Below are positions 31,843 to 39,378 of a stretch of DNA of 56,642 nucleotides, in pieces. The notes beneath the pieces are model-generated. The model saw only the letters and a list, made by a program, of their open reading frames with translations, had not been told where the DNA came from and made no database searches. The stretch is from UBA1774 sp045628925. GTDB lineage: Bacteria > Bacillota > Clostridia > Oscillospirales > Oscillospiraceae. Made by a program: the position numbers and the translations under genes. Numbering within the stretch: position 1 is the stretch's first letter; each line of letters starts with the position of its first letter. The stretch lies in the NCBI GenBank assembly GCA_045628925.1, contig JAZQQF010000102.1, positions 1 through 56,642 of the forward strand, read 5' to 3'.

Positions 31843-33465
31843 TCAGTCCGCCTCGGTCACGGTGAAATCCACGTAGGCGTAATCCAGCGTCCAGGAATCG
31901 TCCTCCGTTCCCAGATAAAAGCCGATGCTGGTCTCGCCGGGGCCGACGGCGGTCACGGTCACAGGGAACAGGCCGCTGTCCGGATCCGCGCTGCCCATTT
32001 CCGCAGTGATGATGGCGGCGTCCTCCTCGAAATAATCGCACCAAGCCCACATATCGACCTTGTAAAGGTGGTCGGAGGGCGTATAGCCCACGTAGAAGGT
32101 GAAGCTTTCGCCGACCTGCAGCGAGACGGCGCTCTCATCCTCCGCCCCGTCGAACACCACCGCACCGTAAAGCACGGTGACGGGGATATCTCTCGCGGCC
32201 AGCGTTTCGCCCTCGCCGTAATAGTAGACGAGATGGAGAATGGTGCTGCCCTCGCTCTCGGGGGTGATCTCCAGATAGTTCCGGTCGCCTTCCCAGCCGC
32301 GCCATTCGTATTCCAGAATGCTCTCGTCATCCAGATAGGCGGAGATGGTGGAGCCTTCGTTGTGTTCCTCGGAGTAGGCGTAGATCTCCAGCGACCAGGT
32401 ATCGAACAGGTTCATGGTGATCTCATCGTACACGGTCTCCAGATAGTTGCCGTCGGTCGCCTCCACGTTGCCCGCGCCAACGGTCACGTGAACGGTCTTG
32501 GTATCCAGCATGATATCCGAATCGGTCTCGAAGCAGTAGATGGTGATATCCGTGGAGCCGATGCCGGCGGGGGTCAGATAGAGGGGGATGCTGTCTCCGT
32601 ACCATTCGCCCCACTCACAGGTGATCACGTCGGTGTTGCCGATCTCATACTGCACGGTGACGCCGCCGCAGTTTTCCTTCAGCACGTCTACGTTCAGGTA
32701 TTCCCAGTCCATGATGCCCATATCGAAGGCTTCGCTGCTCAGCTGCACCACGCCGCTGGGGCCGCTCATCCGCTCGGTGAAGGACTCCCACGCCTCGGTC
32801 TGCACGTCCTCCAGATAGGTCATGGGGATGGCAAGGTTCAGGTTCTGCCCGTCCGTATAGGTGGCGGAGGTGATGCCGATGACCTCGCCGTACTTATTGA
32901 TCAGCGCGCCGCCGCTGCTTCCGGGGCTGATGGCCGCGCTCATCTGGATGTAGTTCATACCGTCGTCCAGCCGGTGGGGGTTGGAAATGATACCGGCGGA
33001 GATGGTATTCTGCAGGCCCAGCGGGCTGCCGATGGCATAGACGGTCGCGCCGCCCACGTCATAGTCCGGGTCGCCCACGGGCAGGGTCTTGAAGCCCTCG
33101 CCCTCGATCTGCAGCACGGCCCAGTCCTCTGCCGGATTGCAGTCATAGATGCCTTCCACGCTGTATACTTCGCCGGTATCGGAGAGGGTGATGCTGGCGG
33201 TGGTCGCGCCGGAGATGACGTGATAATTCGTAACGGCCACGCCGTCCTCCGTCAGGAAGAAGCCGCTGCCGGTCTTGATGCACCAGCCGTATTCATCGTA
33301 GATCTCCACGTAGAACACCGCGGGCGCGCAGCGGGCATAGACCTGCTCCGGCGTCAGCTCCGGGTCCGGCGTGGGTTCGGGGGTAGGCTCCGGCGTCGGC
33401 TCGGGCGTGGGTTCCGGGGTGGGTTCCGGCGTCGGCGCCGGGGGCGGCTCCGGCGTTGTCAGCAC
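31843..33465 (-). CDS. HtrA-like trypsin-type serine protease with Ig-like C-terminal modules (main body of a frame-broken gene)
   Basis: The protease body as it stands in one frame, 540 residues from a GTG that lies inside a Pro-rich linker and lacks its own signal peptide. After PTPEP repeats comes an S1C-type domain (about 45-230): VAVTNYHVIS (His), AEDWAVLQIEG (Asp) and SPGSSGGALINKYGEVIGIT (Ser). No PDZ domain follows. Instead there are two or three beta-rich modules with repeated VTV and WxGDxxYLxI patterns (about 260-540). The natural start is almost certainly the lipoprotein signal sequence at 33698, in another frame (see 33459-33698). Restoring one base in a poly-C tract would join them into a surface lipoprotein of about 617 residues. 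It lies between comM and trkA. Confidence 0.8.
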   Translation of the reverse strand: MLTTPEPPPAPTPEPTPEPTPEPTPEPTPEPTPDPELTPEQVYARCAPAVFYVEIYDEYGWCIKTGSGFFLTEDGVAVTNYHVISGATTASITLSDTGEVYSVEGIYDCNPAEDWAVLQIEGEGFKTLPVGDPDYDVGGATVYAIGSPLGLQNTISAGIISNPHRLDDGMNYIQMSAAISPGSSGGALINKYGEVIGITSATYTDGQNLNLAIPMTYLEDVQTEAWESFTERMSGPSGVVQLSSEAFDMGIMDWEYLNVDVLKENCGGVTVQYEIGNTDVITCEWGEWYGDSIPLYLTPAGIGSTDITIYCFETDSDIMLDTKTVHVTVGAGNVEATDGNYLETVYDEITMNLFDTWSLEIYAYSEEHNEGSTISAYLDDESILEYEWRGWEGDRNYLEITPESEGSTILHLVYYYGEGETLAARDIPVTVLYGAVVFDGAEDESAVSLQVGESFTFYVGYTPSDHLYKVDMWAWCDYFEEDAAIITAEMGSADPDSGLFPVTVTAVGPGETSIGFYLGTEDDSWTLDYAYVDFTVTEAD

Positions 33466-33637
33466 GGGCGCGGGGGGCTCCGTGGTGGGGGGGACGGTCT
33501 CCGGCCCGTCCCCGGCGGCGGCGCGGGGGGGGGGGCCGGGGGGGGTTCCGGGGCCGGCGCCGGGGTCGGCTCCGGCGTTGTCAGCACGGGCGCGGGGGTC
33601 TCCGTGGTGGTGGGAACGATCTCCGGCCCGTTCCCGG
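33434..33637 (-). repeat. 122-bp tandem repeat in the protease linker
   Basis: Two copies of an about 82-bp conserved core at 33434-33515 and 33556-33637, offset 122 bp. Both encode G-x-GPE-x-VP-x-TTE-x-PAPVLTTPEP in their proper frames. 122 is one base short of a multiple of three, so the second copy is out of frame with the first. Confidence 0.8.
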
Positions 33638-33698
33638 TGCAGGCCGCGAGGCTCAGCAGCAGGAAGCAGGCAAGGATCAGAGCGAAGGCTTTTTTCAT
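33459..33698 (-). pseudogene. Lipoprotein signal sequence and linker of the protease, separated by frameshift
   Basis: A 79-codon frame starting MKKAFALILACFLLLSLAAC, a classic lipoprotein signal with lipobox LAAC, then TGNGPEIVPTTTETPAP and Pro-rich sequence that runs into nonsense after poly-C tracts and stops. GGAGGACCCGACC precedes the ATG. It is in the right place and strand to be the N-terminus of the protease at 31843-33465. I treat it as the 5' part of one gene broken by a one-base indel, not as an independent gene. Confidence 0.75.
33525..33545 (-). repeat. Poly-C tracts (C8 and C11 on the coding strand) at the frame break
   Basis: On the plus strand G11 (33525-33535), CC, G8 (33538-33545). 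Adding one C (or removing two) in either tract joins the lipoprotein signal to the protease body. Confidence 0.85.
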
Positions 33699-33767
33699 GG
33701 TCGGGTCCTCCTTATGTTCGTTGGGGGGTATATCTGTATGTTCAGGATCTTCGTGATCTTCCCGGGG

Positions 33768-35288
33768 TTATATCTGCCCCCGGTACTGCAGGGCCTCCGC
33801 CAGATGCGTGACCTCGATGGTCTCCGCACCGGCAAGGTCCGCGATGGTCCGCGCCACGCGCAGCACCTTGTCATAGCTCCGCGCCGTCAGTCCCAGCCGG
33901 GCATAGGCGGCCTTCATCATGGCTTCCCCGGCTTCATCCAGCCGGCAGCTCTCCTGCAAGAGTTTCCCGGAAAGACGTGCGTTCACCGTTTCGCCGGTTC
34001 CGGCAAGGCGCTGCCGCTGCACTTCCCGCGCCCGCTCCACACGTGCGCGGATCTCGGCGCTGCGCTCCCCGTTGGGGATGGCCCGCAGCTCGTCATATTC
34101 CAGACTTCGGACCTTCAAGGTGATATCCATCCGGTCCAGCAGGGGGCCGGAAATGCGCTGCCGATAGGCCCGCACCGCACTCTCCGAGCAGGTGCAGCGG
34201 CCCGAGGGATGCCCGTACCACCCGCATTTGCAGGGGTTCATGGCGCAGATGAGCATGAAGCGGCTGGGATAGGTCTCCGCCCCGGCGGCGCGGGAAATGG
34301 TCACTTCCCCGGTCTCCAGCGGCTGGCGCAGCACCTCCAGCGCATCCCGGTCAAATTCCGGCAGCTCATCCAGAAACAGTACGCCGTTGTGCGCAAGGCT
34401 GATCTCCCCCGGCCGCGGATTCGGCCCGCCGCCGCTGAGGCCCGCGGGCGAAACGGTATGGTGCGGGGCGCGGAAGGGCCGCACGGCCACCACCGGATTC
34501 TCCGCCCCGGTGAGGCCCGCGATGGAGTGGATCTCCGTGGTCTCCAGCATCTCCTCCCGGGTCATCAGCGGGAAGATGCCCGGCAGACGCCCGGCCAGCA
34601 TACTCTTGCCCGCGCCCGGCGGGCCGGAAAGCAGTACGTTATGTCCGCCCGCGACGGCCACCTCCAGCGCCCGCTTCACGTCCTCCTGCCCCTTCACGTC
34701 GGCAAAGTCCGGCACGGAATCCAGCAGCCGCGCCGGGGAAAAGTCCTCCTTCGCCCGGGTCAGCATCGCTTCCCCGGTGAGGTGGGCCAGCACCTCGGCC
34801 ACCGTCTCCGCCCCGTAGACCTCGATCCCGTCGGCAAAGGCGGCCTCAGAAGCATTGGCAGCCGGGACGAAGATGCGCTTAAGTCCCGCCCGCTCCGCCG
34901 CCAGCGCCATGCTCAGCGCGCCGGAAACGGGCCGCAGCGCCCCGCCGAGGCTCAGTTCGCCGATAAAGGCGCTGTCCTCCGGCAGCGGTTCCAGCTGCTC
35001 CGTGGCAGCCAGCACGCTGAGAAAGATGGGCAGATCGTAGGCCGTGCCGCCCTTGCGTGTCCCCGCCGGGGCCAGATTCACCGTGGTGCGCCCCGGCTTG
35101 AAGGCGAAGCCGCAACTTTTGACCGCAGCCCGCACCCGGTCGCGGGATTCCTTCACCGCCGCATCCGGCAGCCCCACGATCTCAAACTGACTGTTCACCC
35201 CATGGGAATAGAAGCATTCCACCGTTACCCCGTAGCCGCGGATGCCCTGCACCCCCATGCTGCGGACGGTCTGCGTTCCCACTGCCAT
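33768..35288 (-). CDS. comM: YifB/ComM-family Mg-chelatase-like AAA ATPase
   Basis: A 506-residue cytoplasmic AAA+ protein. The N-terminal ChlI-like domain (about 20-140) shows FEIVGLPDAAVKESRDRVRAA and NLAPAGTRKGGTAYDLPI. The ATPase core follows: Walker A GPPGAGKSML (about 223-232), FRAPHHTVSPAGLSGGG, Walker B GVLFLDELPEF. A Cys cluster CAMNPCKCGWYG...CTCS is typical of the family, and a C-terminal lid/MCM-like helical domain ends the protein. In naturally competent bacteria ComM is a branch-migration helicase; in Clostridia the role is less clear. It lies 21 nt after the antiporter gene and 69 nt before the protease. Confidence 0.94.
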   Translation of the reverse strand: MAVGTQTVRSMGVQGIRGYGVTVECFYSHGVNSQFEIVGLPDAAVKESRDRVRAAVKSCGFAFKPGRTTVNLAPAGTRKGGTAYDLPIFLSVLAATEQLEPLPEDSAFIGELSLGGALRPVSGALSMALAAERAGLKRIFVPAANASEAAFADGIEVYGAETVAEVLAHLTGEAMLTRAKEDFSPARLLDSVPDFADVKGQEDVKRALEVAVAGGHNVLLSGPPGAGKSMLAGRLPGIFPLMTREEMLETTEIHSIAGLTGAENPVVAVRPFRAPHHTVSPAGLSGGGPNPRPGEISLAHNGVLFLDELPEFDRDALEVLRQPLETGEVTISRAAGAETYPSRFMLICAMNPCKCGWYGHPSGRCTCSESAVRAYRQRISGPLLDRMDITLKVRSLEYDELRAIPNGERSAEIRARVERAREVQRQRLAGTGETVNARLSGKLLQESCRLDEAGEAMMKAAYARLGLTARSYDKVLRVARTIADLAGAETIEVTHLAEALQYRGQI

Positions 35289-35309
35289 GCCCGTCGTCCT
35301 TTCGTATGT

Positions 35310-37574
35310 TTATTCGGCAAGCGCGCCGCCGTTCAGCAGCTTTCCCGCCATTTCCCGGTCGCCCAGACACCAAACCAGATCTCCGGGCAGCATGACCATA
35401 TTCAGGTCCGGCTGCGAGATGGGCAGGCCGGAACGCTGCAGCCCCACGACCATGCAGCCGATCTGCTGCCGCAGCCCGCTGTCCCGAATGGTGCTGCCCG
35501 CAAGGGGGCTGCCCTTCTCCACCGGCACCGCGTAGGAATAAAGGTCGTTCGAGCGGTCGTCCTCCGTTTGTATAAACTGCCGGAGCGTGGGCGGCTCCGA
35601 TTCCGGGAGCTGCAGCCCCAGCCGGAAGGAGCGGAGATTTTCCGCTTCGCCGATGACGCAGACCGTGTCGCCCGATTTCAGTTCAAATTCTCCGTCCGGC
35701 ATCCGGAAGTGCTTTTTCTCCCGCATGACCTTGATGACGTTCACCCCGTAGCGCTTGCCCCAGCCCAGCTTCACAAGGCTTTTTTCCGTTTCCGAAGCCG
35801 GGCAGACAAAGGTCAGCACCCGCAGACGTTCATCCAGCCACTCCGTCACGGCCCCGTCCTCCGCGAATTTCTGCAGTTGCCGCTCATTCAGATTGGCAAG
35901 GAAGCGGGTCTCCAGCCGAAAATAGGCCGTATCCAGCCAGCGCAGGCGGCTCAGCACGATGACCGCCGCCAGCAGCACCGGCAGCGCCCACAGGCTGTTC
36001 AGCCCGGCGATGAGCCGCAGCGGCAGGAACATGAGCAGCACCGCCAGCAGCAGCCGCAGCCCGTTCAGTCCCATCAGGGGCAGACGGTAGGCTTTTTTCT
36101 CCACCCACAGCGCCGTGTAGGCCGGGCTGCGGGTATCCAGCATGGGCCGGATGAACAGAAGGATGCAGGCATACACCGCCGCAAGGGTGATCACGCGGCT
36201 GACGGTCAGGTTCAGCCCGACCTTTTCCAGCGCGGGCAGGAGCAGGAATTTCCCCAGCAGCGCGAAGCCGAACATCAGTACGCCGTAGAGCGCAGTGCGC
36301 CCCAGCCAGCGCTTCAGGAAGGCGGCCCAATCGCTGTCCCGTTCCTTTTCCTCCGGCTCCCCGTCCGTATACCGGTCCAGCTTTTTCACCAGCGCCGCCG
36401 GAAGGACCTTCACCGCAAGGCCGAAGACCTTATCCGCATTCTTGATAAAGAAGGGCGTGGTGATGGTGGTGAGGAAGGAGACGGAGATGATGATGGGATA
36501 AACGTAGTCGCCGATGACGCCGAGGCTCTGCCCCAGCGAGGCGATGATAAAGGCAAATTCCCCGATCTGCGCCAGCGAGCAGCCGCAGCGGACGGCGCTC
36601 CTGAGCTTCTGCCCGGAGAGCAGTACGCCCACGGTGGACATGAATAGCTTGCCCACGATGGTGACCGCCGTGACGATCAGGATAGGGACGATGTATTTCA
36701 CGACCAGCGCCGGATCCAGCATCATACCTACGGAGAGGAAGAACACCGTTCCGAACAGGTCCTTCACGCTGCCTGTAAGATGCTCGATGCGCTCGGCGTG
36801 GACGGTGCCCGCCAGCAGGCTGCCCGCGAGGAAGGCCCCCAGCGCGCTGGAAAAGCCCAGCGCATCCGCCAGCAGCACCATGCCGAAGCAGATGCCCAGC
36901 GAGACGATGAGCAGCGTCTCGTCGTTCATCAGATTCGCGGCCTTTTTCAGCAGCGTGGGCAGCAGGTAGATGCCGAGGATGAGCCACAGGGCCAGATACA
37001 GCACCAGCAGGCCCAGCTTCACGGCCAGCTCCCCGCCGGAGATGCTCTGGCTGACGGAAACGGTGCTGAGTACGATCATCATGAAGATGCCCGCGATGTC
37101 CTCGATGACCAGCGTGCCAAAGACCAGCGTGGCGAAGCTCTCCTTCCGCACGCCCAGTTCGTCGAAGGATTTGATAATAATGGTGGTGCTGCTCATGCTG
37201 AGCATACCGCCCAGGAATACGCTGTCCATGGTTCCCCAGCCCATGGCCTGCCCCACGAAAAAGCCGATCAGCAGCATCCCGGCCACCTCCGTCAGCGCGG
37301 TGACGATGGCGGTGCCGCCCACCTCCGTGAGCTTGTGCAGGTTGAATTCCAGCCCCAGCGAGAACATCAGCACGATGATGCCGATCTCGCTCCAAACATC
37401 GATGGCTCCCACGTCCGCCACGGTAAAGAACAGGGGCATATACGGGCCGATCAGGAACCCTGCGACGATATACCCCAACACCAGCGGCTGATTGAGCTTT
37501 TTGAACAGAATGGTCACCACGCCGCCGGTGAGCAGCATGATGGCAAGGTCGGAAATGAGCGTGGGAAGATGCAT
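35310..37574 (-). CDS. CPA2-family cation:proton antiporter with two TrkA-C domains
   Basis: A 754-residue membrane protein. About twelve membrane helices occupy residues 1-390 (LPTLISDLAIMLLTGGVVTILF at the start; GFLIGPYMPLFFTVADVGAI and SLGLEFNLHKLTEVG are typical CPA2/KefB blocks). A second hydrophobic group of about four helices spans 430-545, then two RCK-C (TrkA-C) domains (about 585-655 and 670-752). No NAD-binding RCK-N is present. It probably exchanges K+ or Na+ for H+ under ligand control. The extra helix group between transporter and RCK-C is unusual for KefB. AAGGAGGCGTCC precedes the ATG. First gene of the minus-strand run with comM, protease and trkA. Confidence 0.88.
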   Translation of the reverse strand: MHLPTLISDLAIMLLTGGVVTILFKKLNQPLVLGYIVAGFLIGPYMPLFFTVADVGAIDVWSEIGIIVLMFSLGLEFNLHKLTEVGGTAIVTALTEVAGMLLIGFFVGQAMGWGTMDSVFLGGMLSMSSTTIIIKSFDELGVRKESFATLVFGTLVIEDIAGIFMMIVLSTVSVSQSISGGELAVKLGLLVLYLALWLILGIYLLPTLLKKAANLMNDETLLIVSLGICFGMVLLADALGFSSALGAFLAGSLLAGTVHAERIEHLTGSVKDLFGTVFFLSVGMMLDPALVVKYIVPILIVTAVTIVGKLFMSTVGVLLSGQKLRSAVRCGCSLAQIGEFAFIIASLGQSLGVIGDYVYPIIISVSFLTTITTPFFIKNADKVFGLAVKVLPAALVKKLDRYTDGEPEEKERDSDWAAFLKRWLGRTALYGVLMFGFALLGKFLLLPALEKVGLNLTVSRVITLAAVYACILLFIRPMLDTRSPAYTALWVEKKAYRLPLMGLNGLRLLLAVLLMFLPLRLIAGLNSLWALPVLLAAVIVLSRLRWLDTAYFRLETRFLANLNERQLQKFAEDGAVTEWLDERLRVLTFVCPASETEKSLVKLGWGKRYGVNVIKVMREKKHFRMPDGEFELKSGDTVCVIGEAENLRSFRLGLQLPESEPPTLRQFIQTEDDRSNDLYSYAVPVEKGSPLAGSTIRDSGLRQQIGCMVVGLQRSGLPISQPDLNMVMLPGDLVWCLGDREMAGKLLNGGALAE

Positions 37575-37621
37575 GGACGCCTCCTTTTGATTTACGATAT
37601 GGCCTGATTTTCCAGATAACT

Positions 37622-37650
37622 ATCATATCCTATTCCGGGCTTAAATGCAA
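37622..37650 (-). promoter_or_regulatory. Promoter of the antiporter-comM-protease-trkA run
   Basis: Minus strand TTGCAT (37650-37645), 17 bp, TATGAT (37627-37622). Confidence 0.7.
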
Positions 37651-37740
37651 GTGCGGCAGCGCACGGCGGGAAGGATTTCCGGTTCAGCGGCCCGGGATCC
37701 ATGGCCGCTCCACGCAGGCCCGCGGATTTCGCGAAGCGGA

Positions 37741-37774
37741 AAAGCGGCTGCGGAGCATCTGCCCCGCAGCCGCC
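37741..37774 (-). terminator. Terminator after coaX
   Basis: GCGGCTGCGG / CCGCAGCCGC with a 10-nt loop, then TTTT on the minus strand, 16 nt after the coaX stop. Confidence 0.75.
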
Positions 37775-37789
37775 GAAGTCGGTCTGTGA

Positions 37790-38569
37790 TCACACTTTTT
37801 TCGGTTTCCGGTTCTTCTCATAGAGGATGCGCAGCCCGTCCAGCAGCAGATCCTCGTCCAGCAGGATCTCCCGCTTGCAGTGGGGCACGATCTTGCTGCT
37901 CAGACCGCCGGTGGCGATGACCACGCACTTGTCGCCCAGCTCCGCCTCCACCCGGTCGATCAGCCCGTCCAGCATGGCGGCGTTGCCGTAAATAAGGCCG
38001 GACTGCATACTGTCCACCGTGGTATTGCCGATGACCTGCTTCGGTTCATCGAAGGAGATGCGGGGGAGCTGCGCGGTGCGGGACGCGAGGGCATCAAAGG
38101 AGACCATCACGCCGGGGTAGATGATAACACCCCGGAACAGGCCCTTCTTATCCACCACGCTGATGGTGGTGGCGGTACCCATATCCAGCAGGCAGAGATT
38201 CTCCCCGGGGTATTTCTGCATAGCGGCCACGGCGGCCACCACCAGATCGGCCCCCAGCTCCTTGGGGTCGCCGGTGATGTTCAGCCCGGTCCGGATGCCG
38301 GGACCGACCACCAGCGGCGCTTCGCCGGTGATCAGCTCCACCACGGAGATGATGATGTTGTTCAGCGGGGGCACCACGCTGGAAAGGATGCTGCCCTCGA
38401 TGCTGCCGGGCTTCACATGATAAAGCTCCAGCAGATTTTTCAGCATGACGGCGTATTCCGCCTCCGTCTCGTTCAGGTTCGTGGAGATGCGGGTGAGGAA
38501 GCTGATACTGTCCCCCTCGATGCCGCCGATGACGATATTCGTATTGCCGATATCAAATGCAAGGATCAT
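37790..38569 (-). CDS. coaX: Type III pantothenate kinase
   Basis: A 259-residue ASKHA-fold kinase for the first step of coenzyme A synthesis (pantothenate to 4'-phosphopantothenate), insensitive to CoA feedback and needing a monovalent cation. Motifs are MILAFDIGNTNIVIG (phosphate 1), SSVVPPLNN, TGDPKELGADLVVA (pantothenate site), CLLDMGTATTISVVD (phosphate 2) and VIATGGLSSKI (adenosine). The length is typical. It lies 7 nt after the ECF substrate-binding gene, forming a two-gene pantothenate uptake and phosphorylation operon. Confidence 0.96.
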   Translation of the reverse strand: MILAFDIGNTNIVIGGIEGDSISFLTRISTNLNETEAEYAVMLKNLLELYHVKPGSIEGSILSSVVPPLNNIIISVVELITGEAPLVVGPGIRTGLNITGDPKELGADLVVAAVAAMQKYPGENLCLLDMGTATTISVVDKKGLFRGVIIYPGVMVSFDALASRTAQLPRISFDEPKQVIGNTTVDSMQSGLIYGNAAMLDGLIDRVEAELGDKCVVIATGGLSSKIVPHCKREILLDEDLLLDGLRILYEKNRKPKKV

Positions 38570-38576
38570 AGATACC

Positions 38577-39206
38577 TCATTTCTTTTCCGGTGCCGCGTT
38601 GCTGCTCTTGTCGCCCAGACCCTGCTTGCGGCCCAGCGTTACCAGCCGGACGATCACGGGGCTGAGGATCACGTTCACCAGCAGTTCAAAGAGGAAGTTG
38701 CCGCCGGCGAGACCGAGGAACATATAGGCCGCCACGTTGTCGCCGAAGCCCATGCCTTCTGCCCAGCCCGCCACGGTATCCAGGAAGAACAGCGGGCAGC
38801 CCAGAAGGAAGATGCCCGTATTCACCACCGGACAGACCACAGCCGCCGCAAACACGGCGAAGGTCATATTGATCTTCTCCAGCTTCCGGTAGACGAAGCC
38901 CGCGCAGAAGCCCGCCAGCACGCCCTTGAGCACCACCACCACGATGGTCCCGAAGGGGTTCACCGCGAGGAACGCCGCCGCGTCGCCGGTGAGAAAGACG
39001 GCGAGGGCAAAGACGAAGCCCAGCCACGCGCCCGCCTTCGGTCCATACAGCGCCGCGCCCACCACGATGGGCACCAGCACCAGCGAGATGGAAAAGACCC
39101 CGAAGCGGATGAACTGCCCCAGATACTGGAGCACGACCACGATGGCGGTGAACAGTGCCAACGCCACGAGCCGTTTGGTGTCGAACTTTTTCGCACCAGT
39201 TGCCAT
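38577..39206 (-). CDS. ECF transporter S component, probably pantothenate-specific (PanT-like)
   Basis: A 209-residue membrane protein with about six helices. The N-terminal RLVALALFTAIVVVLQYLGQFI contains the small-residue pattern used by ECF S components to contact EcfT; QFIRFGVFSISLVLVPIVVGAALYGPKAGAWLGF is the characteristic substrate-side region. Substrate is inferred from its place 7 nt upstream of coaX. The energising EcfA1A2T module is not in the window. ATG at 39206 has GGGAGG 9 nt upstream; the in-frame TTG two codons earlier is too close to it. Confidence 0.88.
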   Translation of the reverse strand: MATGAKKFDTKRLVALALFTAIVVVLQYLGQFIRFGVFSISLVLVPIVVGAALYGPKAGAWLGFVFALAVFLTGDAAAFLAVNPFGTIVVVVLKGVLAGFCAGFVYRKLEKINMTFAVFAAAVVCPVVNTGIFLLGCPLFFLDTVAGWAEGMGFGDNVAAYMFLGLAGGNFLFELLVNVILSPVIVRLVTLGRKQGLGDKSSNAAPEKK

Positions 39207-39325
39207 ATTCAATTACCTCCCTGCTGTCGCCCCGCCTCTGCGGGTGCGGCGCAAATTTGATGCTATTATACAGAAGTGATACGCATTTGTAAACTGTTTT
39301 CTGTCGGGAAACGGTCCCGGATCAG

Positions 39326-39356
39326 AAAATCCCGGCGGGACCGCAGTCCCGCCGGG
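39326..39356 (-). terminator. Terminator after the GT4-CsaB fusion gene
   Basis: CCCGGCGGGAC / GTCCCGCCGGG with a 4-nt loop, followed on the minus strand by ATTTTC, 22 nt after the stop codon. Confidence 0.75.
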
Positions 39357-39378
39357 CATGAATTTCATCGCAGCATCG

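Noticed and set aside
33456..36647. 1063-codon plus-strand frame
   Set aside because: Antisense to the ComM and antiporter genes, both with unmistakable motifs.
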